Shown piece after piece: positions 15,788 to 25,907 of a DNA stretch of 64,000 bases. The notes under the pieces are model-generated. The model saw only the letters and a list, made by a program, of their open reading frames with translations. It was not told the origin of the DNA and made no database searches. Every line of letters begins with the position of its first letter. The stretch's first letter is position 1. The position numbers and the translations under genes are program-made. Source of the stretch: Dyadobacter frigoris (GTDB lineage Bacteria; Bacteroidota; Bacteroidia; Cytophagales; Spirosomataceae); NCBI RefSeq assembly GCF_005280585.1, contig NZ_SZVO01000001.1:62001-126000 (forward strand). The letters run 5' to 3'.

Positions 15788-18640
15788 TTACAGTTTTTCT
15801 TTCAAAAAGTCAGCCGTGTAGTTTCCTTCGAGTTTTGCCATTTCTTCCGGTGTTCCCGCAAAAGTCAGATATCCGCCGCCTTCACCGCCTTCAGGGCCGA
15901 GGTCTAAAACCCAGTCTGCACATTTGATCACTTCCATATTGTGCTCAATGATAATCACGCTATCTCCCTGATCCACCAAAGCGTTAATAGCTTTCAACAA
16001 TTTTTTGATATCATGAAAGTGAAGTCCGGTTGTTGGCTCATCAAAAATGAATAACATTTTTCCTTTATGTCCAGAACCTTTTCCCAGGAAGGAAGCCAGT
16101 TTCACACGTTGTGCTTCTCCACCTGAAAGCGTATTGGACGATTGTCCCAGACCTACATAGCCCAATCCAACTTCCTGCAAAGGCATTAATTTATCCGCCA
16201 GCTTCGGTTCCGATTCTCTGAAAAACGCAATTGCTTCATCAACCGTCAGATCCAGAATGTCAGAAACATTTTTGCCGTTATACTGTACTTCCTGAATTTC
16301 CTGTTTGAAACGTTTTCCGTTACAACCTTCGCAAGTCAGATAAATATCAGCCATAAACTGCATTTCCACCTTCACCTGCCCTTCACCCTGACAAATCTCA
16401 CAACGTCCGCCATCGACATTGAACGAAAAATGCGAAGGTTTATAACTCCGCGCTTTTGATATCGGCAAATCCGACATCATTTGGCGGATGTAATCATAAG
16501 CTTTGATATAAGTTACGGGATTTGACCGCGATGATTTTCCGATAGGATTCTGGTCAATCATTTCAATCGCTTCAACCCGATCCAGACTTCCGCTAAGGTC
16601 ATTGAATTTACCAACTTCTTCACTGAATTCACCTTTGAGACGCATCAAAGCCGGATACAATATTTTTCGAATCAATGTCGATTTTCCGGAACCACTGACG
16701 CCGGTAACGACGGTCAGATTATTCAAAGGAATTTTTACATCAACATCTTTAAGATTATTTTCTCTCGCTCCTTTTATTTCAAGGAAGTGCAAGGATTTTC
16801 TTCTGACCGGTGGAACAGGAATCGAATCATGGCCCAATAAGAAATCAAGTGTATGTGATTTCAAACTGTTTTCTTCACCGCTCAATTTCAGTTCACGGAT
16901 TTCATCCCAGTTTCCCTGGAAAACCAGATTTCCTCCCCCTGTACCCGCTTCCGGACCAATATCAATGATCTGGTCAGCAGCGTGCATTACCTCTTCCTCG
17001 TGTTCAACAACGATAACGGTATTTCCCAAATCACGAAGCGATTCCAAAACACCAACCAGCCGCTGCGTATCTCTCGGGTGAAGACCGATACTTGGCTCAT
17101 CCAGAATATACATCGAACCAACCAGCGCACTTCCGAGCGAAGTAGCCAGTTTGATACGTTGAAATTCACCGCCAGACAAAGAATTCGTTAACCTGTTCAA
17201 AGTCAGATAACCCAAACCAACCCGGTTCATATAATCCAGACGTGTTTCAATTTCTGTCAGAATCCTTTTTGCAATGCTTCTGTCGTGCTCATTAATATCG
17301 ACTGATTTGAAAAATTCAATCACATCATTAATCGGCATCAAAACCAGATCGGTAATAGAAACGCCACCCACCTTTACATAGGAAGCATCTTTTCTCAAAC
17401 GCGATCCACGGCAATCCGGACAAGTTGTGCGTCCGCGAAAGCGGGAAAGCATCACCCGATACTGAATTTTATGTGTTTGAGATTCCAGTTCAGCAACGAA
17501 ACTGCTTATTCCCGAAAAATATTCATTTCCTGTCCAGAGCAATTCTTTTTGAGCCGGCGTTAATTCTTTATAAGGTCTGTGAATTGGAAAATCAAATTTG
17601 GCACCATTACGTACCAAAGGCACCAGCCACTCGCTCATCTTCTCGGTACGCCATGGCGCAATAGCACCATCGTATACAGAAAGATTTTTATCAGGAATAA
17701 CCAGTTCAGGATCAATACCCAATACTCGTCCAAAACCTTCGCAGCGTTTACAAGCGCCAAAAGGATTATTAAAACTGAAAAGATTTACCGTCGGTTCTTC
17801 AAAAATGATCCCGTCCAGTTCAAATTTATCAGAGAATGTTTTTTGTTCACCGTTTACAACCTGCACGTAACAAATTCCTTCTCCTTCAAAAAAAGCAGTT
17901 TGGACAGAATCTGAAAGACGATATTGTGTGTCTTCATCGTCCTTATGAACAGTGGCGCGGTCAATTAAAATATAAATTTCCTTTCCTTCCAATGGAAAAT
18001 CTTCCGGTTTTTCCAGAATTTCTTCGATGTAAGCTACATCGGTATCAATCATGATCCGGTTGTAACCTTTGGAAAGAAGGATTGTTAACTCTTCATAAAT
18101 GGATCTTCCGTCACGGATCAATAATGTTGTCAAAATTAAAACACGGGCACCTTCATCATGATTTAAAATGTAATTGACAACATCAGTAACAGAATCTTTC
18201 CTGACCAATTGTCCTGAAACCGGCGAATAAGTATGACCGATCCGGGCAAAAAGTAATTTCAGATAATCGTAAATTTCAGTAGAGGTTCCAACGGTTGAGC
18301 GTGGATTACGGGTATTTACTTTTTGTTCAATAGCGATGGCTGGCGAAATTCCTTTGATATATTCAACCTCCGGTTTTTCCATACGCCCCAAAAACTGGCG
18401 GGCATAGCTGCTCAGACTTTCCACATACATCCGCTGGCCTTCTGCAAAAAGTGTATCAAAAGCCAAAGAAGATTTTCCCGAGCCCGAAAGTCCGGTAATG
18501 ACTACCAATTTGTTTCTCGGAATGGCGACGTCAACACTTTTCAAATTATTAACACGCGCACCTTTAATCAGAATGTATTTTCTTGGATCTAGTTCATCGA
18601 ATTGAGAAGCGTCAATCCGGGTCACAGGTAATTGCATCAT
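15788..18640 (-). CDS. uvrA: excinuclease ABC subunit A
   Basis: The 950-residue protein is full-length UvrA. It has two ABC ATPase modules (Walker A GLSGSGKSS near the N-terminus and GVSGSGKST in the second half), two signature regions (NSLSGGEFQRIKL, NTLSGGEAQRVKL) and the zinc-binding Cys clusters CKRCEGFG, CPDCRGSRL and CEICQGEG...CEGCNGKRF. It is the damage-recognition subunit of nucleotide excision repair, working with UvrB and UvrC, which are not in the window. It starts MM; the first ATG is taken. The upstream genes lie 169 bp away, so it may have its own promoter. Confidence 0.97.
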   Translation of the reverse strand: MMQLPVTRIDASQFDELDPRKYILIKGARVNNLKSVDVAIPRNKLVVITGLSGSGKSSLAFDTLFAEGQRMYVESLSSYARQFLGRMEKPEVEYIKGISPAIAIEQKVNTRNPRSTVGTSTEIYDYLKLLFARIGHTYSPVSGQLVRKDSVTDVVNYILNHDEGARVLILTTLLIRDGRSIYEELTILLSKGYNRIMIDTDVAYIEEILEKPEDFPLEGKEIYILIDRATVHKDDEDTQYRLSDSVQTAFFEGEGICYVQVVNGEQKTFSDKFELDGIIFEEPTVNLFSFNNPFGACKRCEGFGRVLGIDPELVIPDKNLSVYDGAIAPWRTEKMSEWLVPLVRNGAKFDFPIHRPYKELTPAQKELLWTGNEYFSGISSFVAELESQTHKIQYRVMLSRFRGRTTCPDCRGSRLRKDASYVKVGGVSITDLVLMPINDVIEFFKSVDINEHDRSIAKRILTEIETRLDYMNRVGLGYLTLNRLTNSLSGGEFQRIKLATSLGSALVGSMYILDEPSIGLHPRDTQRLVGVLESLRDLGNTVIVVEHEEEVMHAADQIIDIGPEAGTGGGNLVFQGNWDEIRELKLSGEENSLKSHTLDFLLGHDSIPVPPVRRKSLHFLEIKGARENNLKDVDVKIPLNNLTVVTGVSGSGKSTLIRKILYPALMRLKGEFSEEVGKFNDLSGSLDRVEAIEMIDQNPIGKSSRSNPVTYIKAYDYIRQMMSDLPISKARSYKPSHFSFNVDGGRCEICQGEGQVKVEMQFMADIYLTCEGCNGKRFKQEIQEVQYNGKNVSDILDLTVDEAIAFFRESEPKLADKLMPLQEVGLGYVGLGQSSNTLSGGEAQRVKLASFLGKGSGHKGKMLFIFDEPTTGLHFHDIKKLLKAINALVDQGDSVIIIEHNMEVIKCADWVLDLGPEGGEGGGYLTFAGTPEEMAKLEGNYTADFLKEKL

Positions 18641-18809
18641 ATATAGAAAATCAGGTCGATTTGCGCGGGAATTTTTGGTAATCCCCGATCATTAATTAAC
18701 CCAAAAATCGCCGAATTAGTTTGCCTTTCCTAATCGGAAATGATAGTCGTTAAATGATTAAAGAAAATTGTGAAGAATTATTTGCGAAATACATTTTGAG
18801 CGTATATTT

Positions 18810-20342
18810 CTATTTTATACCAATTCTCGCTAAAACGATTCCGTATTTTTCATAAAAAATGGTATCAACAGGAAGTTCTTTCAAACGCGGTTTTCTTCCA
18901 AAAACAATTTCCCCGGCTTTTGGATCACGCTCTTCTGCGTAAAGTCCGGAATAAAAGTGGAAACTCGGGTTATAGTGATTGAATATTACTATGTTTTTAA
19001 ATCCATTTTCTCTGGCAATCAGTGCAGCTTCTTTTACCGGTTGCTGTAATAACGCGCCAAGCCGAGGCATCCATAAAATATTGATTGTAAAAAGCATAAT
19101 CAATCCAACAACACCCATTCTGATTTGCAGGCCCCAATCTTTTTTTACCCAAACAATAATCAGAATTGTGATGAGCAAAAGCATTGTGATCGCATAGAAA
19201 ATATCAAATTCAGAAGAGACTCCTTTTAAAATCTCAACGGTATATCCGTCATCAATTTTTGGAATAATACCTTGAATTAAAAAAGGAATTATTGCTAATA
19301 AACTCAATAAAATAAACGAAGGCCAGACAATCGGTAACCGTTTATTATTGGCTGTATACCATCCACCCAAAATACACAGCGGCGAATAGCCATAAATGAT
19401 GTAATGATGCAGTTTAGTACCCGAAAGTGAAAAGAGAATAAAAACAAAAGCAAACCAGATTAGTAAATAAGAGAAAAATGGATCTGCCCAGATAATCCGG
19501 ATTTTGGAAAATGATTTTAAAACAACCGCAGTAAAAGGCAGTAAACCCAATAATAAAACCGGAACAAAATATAAAATTCCACCGTAATGTCCTTCAAAAG
19601 CCGTTTGAAAGCGGTTTACGTTATGATTTAGAAAAAAGCCACTAATAAATTTTTCTCCGGTTTGCAGATATTCCAAAATGTACCACGGCGCAGCAATAAA
19701 TAAAAAGATAAGTAGCCCTGGAATATTAAATAATCGGAGAAAAGGTTTTCCTGTTTTGTTTTTCAACAAATAAATTAAAAAAACGGCTCCTGGAATTAAG
19801 ATAGCAATAGGGCCTTTGGCAAGAAAACCGATGCCCGTAAATGCAAAAAAAGCCCAAATATATTTTTTGTGATTTTGATTTAACATTTCAAACAGACAAA
19901 ACATAGCGCCGGTTAACGCCATATTTAATAACCCGTCTGCCAAAGCTGCTTTTCCTACGATTGTTATTTGTAAAGACGAGGCTGCGATCAGCGTTGCGAA
20001 AAAGGCTATTTTTTCTCCCAGTTTTCTTTTGGTAAAAAGGTAGATCAATAACATCCAGACCACAGATGACAGACAGGAGGGAAGGCGCATAGCAAATTCA
20101 TTCCAGCCAAAAACCTGCGCGCTTCCATATTGAAGCCAGTTGGTAAGCGGCGGTTTATCGAAACGTTGTTCCTGATTTACAAAAGATGAAATGAAATCGC
20201 CTCTGACAGCCATTTCACGAGTACCTTCTGCAAAAAAACCTTCGTCTTCATCAAATAATGGTGCGTTGCCAATACCCCACAAAAAGCTAAAAAAAATAAA
20301 AAAGGCTAGAAATATTTTACGTGTATTTTCCGGATTTGGCAT
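18810..20342 (-). CDS. ArnT-like membrane glycosyltransferase (GT83/PMT_2)
   Basis: The 510-residue polytopic protein has about eleven hydrophobic helices and the family's periplasmic-loop motif FDEDEGFFAEGTREM near residue 30, then RFDKPPLTNWLQYG. Proteins of this fold move a sugar from an undecaprenyl-phosphate carrier onto lipid A or another periplasmic acceptor. A PAP2 phosphatase gene lies 45 bp upstream on the same strand, and the pair could act together on lipid A or lipid carriers. The donor sugar cannot be told; aminoarabinose is not implied because no arn genes are present. Confidence 0.85.
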   Translation of the reverse strand: MPNPENTRKIFLAFFIFFSFLWGIGNAPLFDEDEGFFAEGTREMAVRGDFISSFVNQEQRFDKPPLTNWLQYGSAQVFGWNEFAMRLPSCLSSVVWMLLIYLFTKRKLGEKIAFFATLIAASSLQITIVGKAALADGLLNMALTGAMFCLFEMLNQNHKKYIWAFFAFTGIGFLAKGPIAILIPGAVFLIYLLKNKTGKPFLRLFNIPGLLIFLFIAAPWYILEYLQTGEKFISGFFLNHNVNRFQTAFEGHYGGILYFVPVLLLGLLPFTAVVLKSFSKIRIIWADPFFSYLLIWFAFVFILFSLSGTKLHHYIIYGYSPLCILGGWYTANNKRLPIVWPSFILLSLLAIIPFLIQGIIPKIDDGYTVEILKGVSSEFDIFYAITMLLLITILIIVWVKKDWGLQIRMGVVGLIMLFTINILWMPRLGALLQQPVKEAALIARENGFKNIVIFNHYNPSFHFYSGLYAEERDPKAGEIVFGRKPRLKELPVDTIFYEKYGIVLARIGIK

Positions 20343-20387
20343 TAATTATTACTGCTAATATTTAGTTTGATCAATGTAATCTCCTGA

Positions 20388-21044
20388 TTATAAATATTTT
20401 ATTAAACCGCCCCCAAGCTTGGGATTAGACTGTGACTGCCAGAATTGATTCAGGTAATAATATACGATTACAGAAAATGAAATCCCAAGAAATGAGCCAA
20501 GGAAAACGTCGCCCAGGAAATGTGCTAATAAATACATACGGGAATAGGCTACAAGAAGTGGGGGCAAAAGAAGCAAAACTTTTAGTACGGGAGATTTAGA
20601 TTCCAAAGCCAGAATTGTAAAAAGTGCAAAAGCAGCGGTAGTATGTCCGGATGGAAAGCTATTGAAATAATATAAATCGACTCCATCCACTTTATGTAGT
20701 TGAGGCAGTAACGCTGACAAAACTTTCGGTGGACGATAAATTTCAGTAAAAACCATTCGTTTCAAAAATTGAACGAAAATGCTTGTTATAGCATAGCTGA
20801 GGACGATTTTGAGACCAAGCCGGTAAGAATATAACGTTGCCAAAAGTCCGGCGATTAATACAAAAGCACCATCTCCAACAAAAGTCATCCATTTGAAAAA
20901 GACATCAGCAAAGGGGGACCAGTAATGATTTACATGAAGAATAATAAAATTCTGCGTAAACAGCAGCTGCAAAAGCCCCAGCCCCGCCCAGATGATTATA
21001 AAAGGTAAAAAATAAAATCTGTGGCGGAAAAGGAAGAGTTTCAT
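20388..21044 (-). CDS. PAP2-family membrane phosphatase
   Basis: The 218-residue protein has five or six transmembrane helices and the three PAP2 signatures in order: KRMVFTEIYRP (C1, KxxxxxxRP-like), PSGH (C2) and SRMYLLAHFLGD (C3). Enzymes of this kind dephosphorylate undecaprenyl pyrophosphate, phosphatidyl-glycerophosphate or lipid A at the outer face of the inner membrane. It sits between a nicotinamidase-like gene (9 bp upstream) and the ArnT-like gene (45 bp downstream), all in one direction, so an operon is likely. Confidence 0.9.
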   Translation of the reverse strand: MKLFLFRHRFYFLPFIIIWAGLGLLQLLFTQNFIILHVNHYWSPFADVFFKWMTFVGDGAFVLIAGLLATLYSYRLGLKIVLSYAITSIFVQFLKRMVFTEIYRPPKVLSALLPQLHKVDGVDLYYFNSFPSGHTTAAFALFTILALESKSPVLKVLLLLPPLLVAYSRMYLLAHFLGDVFLGSFLGISFSVIVYYYLNQFWQSQSNPKLGGGLIKYL

Positions 21045-21053
21045 ACGTTATTA

Positions 21054-21848
21054 TTAAATCTGTATTTCTTTGGAAGTAATAAACTGAACGCCTTTTTCTT
21101 TGGCTTCTTCAAAAATCGGATCAGCCAAATATCCGAAATTTGTTACATCTGAAACACAATCAGTCAGTAATATAACTTTTGAAATAAGCTCAGGCGCATA
21201 TTGTAAAATTTGTTTCACGCTCGTGGCTACGCAATGTGAACGCGCCTCTCCGGCAATTAAAACCTGGTCAAAAGCTTCAAGTTCGGACAGGAATTTTTGA
21301 TCAAGCTGTGTTTCCGGTGCGCCTTCAATAGGAACCTGAGCACGAAATACACCAAAATGTTCCGTTAACGGATTTGTTCCTTTGATAACCGCTTTGTAAT
21401 CAGTGCCGGTGCGATGCGTCCAGGAAAGTAAGGCGTGCAAAATAGTATCATCCAAAGCTGCACCGCGTGAGCCGATCAGGCAATGTTCAGGCCAGATGAA
21501 ATGTTTAAATTCACCTTCACTTTCAAGTTTTTCCAGATATTCCAAAACATATTCCGGACTAAAACGCGGACGCCATTTTCCTGCTTTCACAGCCGCCGCG
21601 GTTATCAATGTAAAAGGTGCGACGGTATTTCCATTCGGATCTTCCCAAAATAACGGATGTGCAATATCTAAAACCCGATGTGTATCAAGCGTCACAAAAA
21701 TTTCGTCAATTTCTGCTCCATGCGTTGCAATAAGCTGTGCAATTCTTTCGACATCCTTTTCAGCCCCAGGTACATACAAGGTTCCTTTTGGATTGCAAAA
21801 GTCAAACTGAGCATCAATAATAAGCAGCGCTGTGGATTTGTTTTTCAT
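21054..21848 (-). CDS. isochorismatase-family cysteine hydrolase, nicotinamidase-like
   Basis: The 264-residue protein has the family's catalytic Asp in LLIIDAQFDFCNP, a metal/His region IWPEHCLIGSRG close to the nicotinamidase WPxHC motif, a Lys in AVIKGTNP and the catalytic Cys in EARSHCVATSVKQ. It may deamidate nicotinamide for NAD salvage, which would fit with a nearby NAD-degrading RES toxin module, though the two are 5 kb apart and the link is speculative. It is about 50 residues longer than classical PncA, so a related amidase is possible. Confidence 0.8.
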   Translation of the reverse strand: MKNKSTALLIIDAQFDFCNPKGTLYVPGAEKDVERIAQLIATHGAEIDEIFVTLDTHRVLDIAHPLFWEDPNGNTVAPFTLITAAAVKAGKWRPRFSPEYVLEYLEKLESEGEFKHFIWPEHCLIGSRGAALDDTILHALLSWTHRTGTDYKAVIKGTNPLTEHFGVFRAQVPIEGAPETQLDQKFLSELEAFDQVLIAGEARSHCVATSVKQILQYAPELISKVILLTDCVSDVTNFGYLADPIFEEAKEKGVQFITSKEIQI

Positions 21849-21925
21849 TACAAATTACAATTCAGATGTGAAGAAATAGAGAAAATTAAATAAGTCTGTT
21901 AAGCCAGGATTAACTTAAAATGATA

Positions 21926-22474
21926 TTATTCCCAGACCTCCGGAAGTTCCAGTTGCCTGGCGTACATTTTGGATGCTAGCTGATGTACCTGGCTGAGCAT
22001 CTGATTGACGTCCCGTTTATAATCTACATGATAATCGTCATCCAGTTTATTAAATCCGTTTAACGTAGTTTGTGCTTTTTTTGCAATGTAGAGCGCTACT
22101 TTATCCGTTCTGGAACTATATCCCCGAAGTTTATCCGCATATTTTTCCAGAAAAGTATTGAGTAGAAATAAATTCAGCTCCGATCCACCAACTTTATCTT
22201 TGGTAACTTTTACATGATAGCTGATATCACCGCTCAGATTCCGCATGTCCATTAAAATCCACCCTGGCGAATCCTGAATAATTTTGGAAATTCTCGTGAT
22301 GCGGGCCATTATCGCCTCCCGTCTTTCAGGAATTGTAGCCGAATCTTCAATCAGTTCAAAAAACAATTTATCAGTCAGTGTGCTGTCTTTGGTAATTAGT
22401 CTCAGTAAAAGTTTATCTTTCTCTTTTTGAGGCATTTGTATGATAGCTTTTTTTAATTGATCCTGTATTGGCAT
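21926..22474 (-). CDS. conserved hypothetical protein
   Basis: I cannot assign a function to this 182-residue protein. It looks cytoplasmic and largely helical, starts MPIQDQLKKAIIQMPQKEKDKLLLRLI, and has no signal peptide, membrane helix or known catalytic motif. The reading frame and codon use are like those of its neighbours, so it is a real gene. It is 77 bp upstream of the nicotinamidase-like gene on the same strand and may be the first gene of that unit. Confidence 0.7.
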   Translation of the reverse strand: MPIQDQLKKAIIQMPQKEKDKLLLRLITKDSTLTDKLFFELIEDSATIPERREAIMARITRISKIIQDSPGWILMDMRNLSGDISYHVKVTKDKVGGSELNLFLLNTFLEKYADKLRGYSSRTDKVALYIAKKAQTTLNGFNKLDDDYHVDYKRDVNQMLSQVHQLASKMYARQLELPEVWE

Positions 22475-22826
22475 AACCTTTACGTTTTATTTTTAATTTG
22501 ATGTGGTCCGAAATTGTAATATTGGTTTATCATTTCCCCGATATTTAGTAGCTGGTAATAATGCACTTTTATCAAAGGTTCTGATTTAAGAGGATATTCT
22601 ACAAAAATTCAAACTTCTGATCAGCTTTCATAATCGAGGTTATATTGTTATTTCTTTATGTCATATTCTTTTTATTATTATAATTCAACTGAATATGCAA
22701 CTTTGGAATATGTGATGACCCGAAATAAAGATACGTTCACTAGGTAGAAAGTGAAATTATATGGAAAAGACATAATAGGCTCTTAACTTGCACCGTTTTT
22801 GTAATGTAAACGGATTTATACACTAT
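22475..22826. other. 352-bp intergenic region, nothing recognised
   Basis: This AT-rich stretch separates a minus-strand gene from a plus-strand glycosyltransferase and must hold both promoters. I see no convincing -7/-33 pair, hairpin, repeat or small ORF in it. Confidence 0.5.
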
Positions 22827-23804
22827 ATGATTTCAGTGGCCATGTGCACTTACAACGGGGCAAAGTATTTGCCTGAGCAGTTGAAGAGCATTGCCAATCA
22901 GATAATCCCCGTTGATGAACTGGTTGTGTGTGATGATGGATCGAACGACGATACCATCGAGGTTTTAAAAACCTTTTCAGAGAATTCTTCTTTCCCGATT
23001 TTTATTCATAAAAATGAAAGTAACCTGGGGTCTACAAAAAACTTTGAAAAGTGTCTTTCACTTTGCAGAGGAGATATTATTTTTCTTTCCGACCAGGATG
23101 ATGCATGGAGAGCGGATAAAGTAGAAAAACAAATAGCATATTTTAATGATCATCCCCAAACTGACGCCATTTTTTCAGACGCGATGATGATGGATGATGA
23201 TTCAAAACCAACGGGACGCACCATTTGGGAAGAAATTGAATTTAACGATGAGGCTCAGGCAAAATGGGCCAGTGGAGAAGCGCACGAAATTCTTTTTAAA
23301 GGTTTCGTGGTGACAGGCGCAACGCTGGCTATAAGGAAAAAAGCACTTGAAAGGCTGATGCCTTTTCCAACACATGTACCCGATCTTATCCACGATGCCT
23401 ATATCGCCATGGTGTTGGGCCTGGAAGAGAAAATAGCTTTCATCAATGATACTTTGATTTCTTACCGGATTCATGCCAGTCAACAAGTTGGGTTTGGATC
23501 GAAGGTGGAATATGTGCGTTTTAAAGATCGTTTTTCGCGTGATAGAAATGAAAAACTTATTCCGTTAAAGGAAAAGGCGGATAAATTGTACAAGCTGTAT
23601 TTATTGTTAATGGAAATTCCATTTATTCCCAAGGAGAAGCTTCGGAGTTTACGAATGTCCCAAAAGCATTTTTATAAACGATCAACTTTGCCGGATAATC
23701 GGTTTTTGCGTCTTGCGCCGGTTGTGACGGATGTTGTTCAGGGCAAATATGTTTTCAGCAGTAAAGATTGGTGGTTGCCAGCCTTTGGTGATATTTTTGA
23801 ATAA
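22827..23804 (+). CDS. family 2 glycosyltransferase
   Basis: The 325-residue GT-A enzyme opens with MISVAMCTYNGAKYLPEQL and has the nucleotide-sugar motifs VVCDDGSNDDT and FLSDQDDAW. It resembles rhamnosyl/glucosyl transferases acting on lipopolysaccharide or capsule. No membrane anchor is seen. I start it at the ATG at 22827, because the in-frame TTG at 22788 would add thirteen residues ahead of a beta-strand that normally begins the fold. The DUF5672 gene follows 15 bp later, so both probably serve one surface-glycan pathway. Confidence 0.9.
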   Translation: MISVAMCTYNGAKYLPEQLKSIANQIIPVDELVVCDDGSNDDTIEVLKTFSENSSFPIFIHKNESNLGSTKNFEKCLSLCRGDIIFLSDQDDAWRADKVEKQIAYFNDHPQTDAIFSDAMMMDDDSKPTGRTIWEEIEFNDEAQAKWASGEAHEILFKGFVVTGATLAIRKKALERLMPFPTHVPDLIHDAYIAMVLGLEEKIAFINDTLISYRIHASQQVGFGSKVEYVRFKDRFSRDRNEKLIPLKEKADKLYKLYLLLMEIPFIPKEKLRSLRMSQKHFYKRSTLPDNRFLRLAPVVTDVVQGKYVFSSKDWWLPAFGDIFE

Positions 23805-23819
23805 TTAATTTCGGAGACG

Positions 23820-24575
23820 GTGAAAATTAAAGATCAGGATTCGACGGTTGCCGTAGTCATTCCGATATACAAGTCTGCATTGAATGCTTTGGAAAAAATT
23901 TCGCTCAGGCAATGTATGAAAGTTTTAGGCCGCCATCCTGTCAGGATTGTTAAGCCCGAAAGTCTCAATCTTCAAAACCTGAAAGAAGAATTTACGGCCA
24001 TCGAATTTATTTCTTTTGACGATTCTTTTTTCAAAGGGATTGATTCTTATAACCGGCTGATGATTTCAGCTGATTTTTATAAAGCATTTTTGGCGTATGA
24101 ATTTATCCTGATCCATCAGCTCGACGCCTATGTTTTCAGAGATGAACTTATGGATTGGTGTAAAAAGGGATTTGATTATATAGGAGCGCCATCGCTGCAT
24201 CGTGAAGAATTTGACAAATTACCCCCAGGATCAGAAAATATTTTTGCGACCGCAATTTCCAGTAACCGTTTTGTTTTAAATGGCGGTCTGTCTCTGCGCC
24301 GGGTTCCGGCATTTTTGCGTTATCTGAAAATCTACAATCTGTTTTATCCCAAATGGATTGGAAATGAAGACATGCTTTTTTCTCAGGAAGCAACGCGGCT
24401 GCTACCTATGAAAATGTTTCTTAAACTGCCGACGTGGCAAGAAGCGCTCCGTTTCTCATTTGAAAAAAGTCCGGCCGCTACTTATGAAATTACAGGTCAC
24501 CAACTGCCATTTGCCTGTCACGCCTGGGAGCGTTATGATCCCGAATTCTGGAATTCTTTTATTTCAATGAAATAA
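23820..24575 (+). CDS. DUF5672 family protein, probable glycan biosynthesis
   Basis: The 251-residue protein has the DUF5672 layout: an N-terminal VAVVIPIYKSALNALEKIS, a middle segment YEFILIHQLDAYVF with an acidic pair, and NGGLSLRR...NEDMLFSQEA towards the C-terminus. These elements look like a degenerate GT-A fold, and the family occurs in LPS and capsule clusters, but no reaction is proven. Translation starts at GTG with a GGAGA element upstream. It follows a family 2 glycosyltransferase by 15 bp. Confidence 0.8.
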   Translation: MKIKDQDSTVAVVIPIYKSALNALEKISLRQCMKVLGRHPVRIVKPESLNLQNLKEEFTAIEFISFDDSFFKGIDSYNRLMISADFYKAFLAYEFILIHQLDAYVFRDELMDWCKKGFDYIGAPSLHREEFDKLPPGSENIFATAISSNRFVLNGGLSLRRVPAFLRYLKIYNLFYPKWIGNEDMLFSQEATRLLPMKMFLKLPTWQEALRFSFEKSPAATYEITGHQLPFACHAWERYDPEFWNSFISMK

Positions 24576-24666
24576 AACGAAAATTTGTTTAACAATTTTT
24601 AACAAACTATCGGCGCCTCTCCGGCGTTTTGAAGTTAATTTCGTAAAAAATTAACAACGATAAATT

Positions 24667-25896
24667 ATGAACTATAAATCGCTTTTGCCCTTTACTTGTG
24701 CTATTGTGCTTTCATTTACTGCTACTTACGGGCAAATAACTGAAAACCCGAGAGTAGAGGAACAATCAGCGGAATATGTAAAAATCAAGCGTGTAGAAAT
24801 CACGGATCAGTATACCATTATTTACATGCAATTTGTTGAGAGGGAAGCGCCGGGAATGAAGGAACTGGAGCCTTTGTTGAGAAAAATGCCCGGACAACAA
24901 TTTCAGATGCCATCGACTACTACAATTGGTCTGGATCCCGAAACGCGCCTTTACAAGCCGGGAGAAATCAATGTAAAATTCAAACTGATCAAGGCAAAAG
25001 ATATTCCTACCGAAATGAGAAAGCAGGTTAAGCCGGGAGATATAGTGGATTTCGTAGCGTATTTTGAAAGACTTACGCCCGGTATTGAGGTTTTTGATTT
25101 TTACGAAGGTCGGGCTACCAAAAATCAGAAGACATGGAATTTCTATGGTATCCATATAAAAAACCCGTTGAAGAAAAGCGGAAAAACAACCTCGAAAGTC
25201 GTTCCGAAAACGGAAAAACCAGTTCAGCCGCCAGTTGAAGAGAAGAAGGAAGAAAAAATCGAAGCTAAACCAGTTGCACCGGAAGAGGAATTGGTGATGA
25301 TAAAAGGAACGGTTTATGATTCAAAAACCAAAAATCCGATTCCTGCGCAAATCAGCTATTTGGAAAAAGGTGATTCTCTTCAATATAAATCTTCATCGGG
25401 AAATTATCGTATTGGTATAAATCCGAATGATAAATACGATTTCAAAGTATTTGCAAAGGGTTATTACGGAAGTAATTTTAGTTTGAATGCTGCGGATTCA
25501 GCTGTGAAAGGATCTTTTGTAAAAGATTTTTATTTGATTCCGTTGGCTGTTGGAGAAACAATATCACTTCCGAATATTTATTTTGAAACATCAAAATATA
25601 CTTTACTCACAGAATCATTTGCCGAACTGAATCGTCTGGCTGATATGATGAAGGAAAATCCTAAAATCAAAATCCGGGTAGAAGGACATACTGATAATGT
25701 TGGTGATTTTGATAAAAACCTGGAACTGTCGACCAGCCGGGCTTTGTCTGTAAAAACGTATCTGATTAATAAAGGGATTGACGAACAACGTATTGAAGCA
25801 AAGGGATTTGGAGCAACAAAACCTTTGGCAAAAAATGGTTCGGAAATAGAAAAAAGAAAAAACCGCCGCGTTGAATTTATGATTACGCAGATTTGA
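24667..25896 (+). CDS. OmpA-family outer-membrane protein with carboxypeptidase-like domain
   Basis: The 409-residue protein starts with a signal peptide (cleavage near residue 22). A beta-rich N-terminal region follows, then a Pro/Lys/Glu-rich linker (about 170-205) and a carboxypeptidase-regulatory-like domain (about 208-290, starting IKGTVYDSKTKNPIPAQIS). It ends with an OmpA C-terminal peptidoglycan-binding domain (about 300-409) carrying IRVEGHTDNVGD and RRVEF. It likely tethers the outer membrane to peptidoglycan from the periplasmic side; no outer-membrane barrel is evident. It is a single-gene unit with a shared terminator. Confidence 0.9.
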   Translation: MNYKSLLPFTCAIVLSFTATYGQITENPRVEEQSAEYVKIKRVEITDQYTIIYMQFVEREAPGMKELEPLLRKMPGQQFQMPSTTTIGLDPETRLYKPGEINVKFKLIKAKDIPTEMRKQVKPGDIVDFVAYFERLTPGIEVFDFYEGRATKNQKTWNFYGIHIKNPLKKSGKTTSKVVPKTEKPVQPPVEEKKEEKIEAKPVAPEEELVMIKGTVYDSKTKNPIPAQISYLEKGDSLQYKSSSGNYRIGINPNDKYDFKVFAKGYYGSNFSLNAADSAVKGSFVKDFYLIPLAVGETISLPNIYFETSKYTLLTESFAELNRLADMMKENPKIKIRVEGHTDNVGDFDKNLELSTSRALSVKTYLINKGIDEQRIEAKGFGATKPLAKNGSEIEKRKNRRVEFMITQI

Positions 25897-25907
25897 TAGG
25901 GATATAT

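Noticed and set aside
17579..17914. 111-residue plus-strand frame inside uvrA
   Set aside because: It lies wholly antisense to a conserved part of uvrA and has no protein-like features.
21054..21848. Functional coupling of the nicotinamidase-like gene with the RES toxin
   Set aside because: An NAD-salvage link is attractive, but the genes are more than 5 kb apart with uvrA and other genes between, so there is no context evidence.
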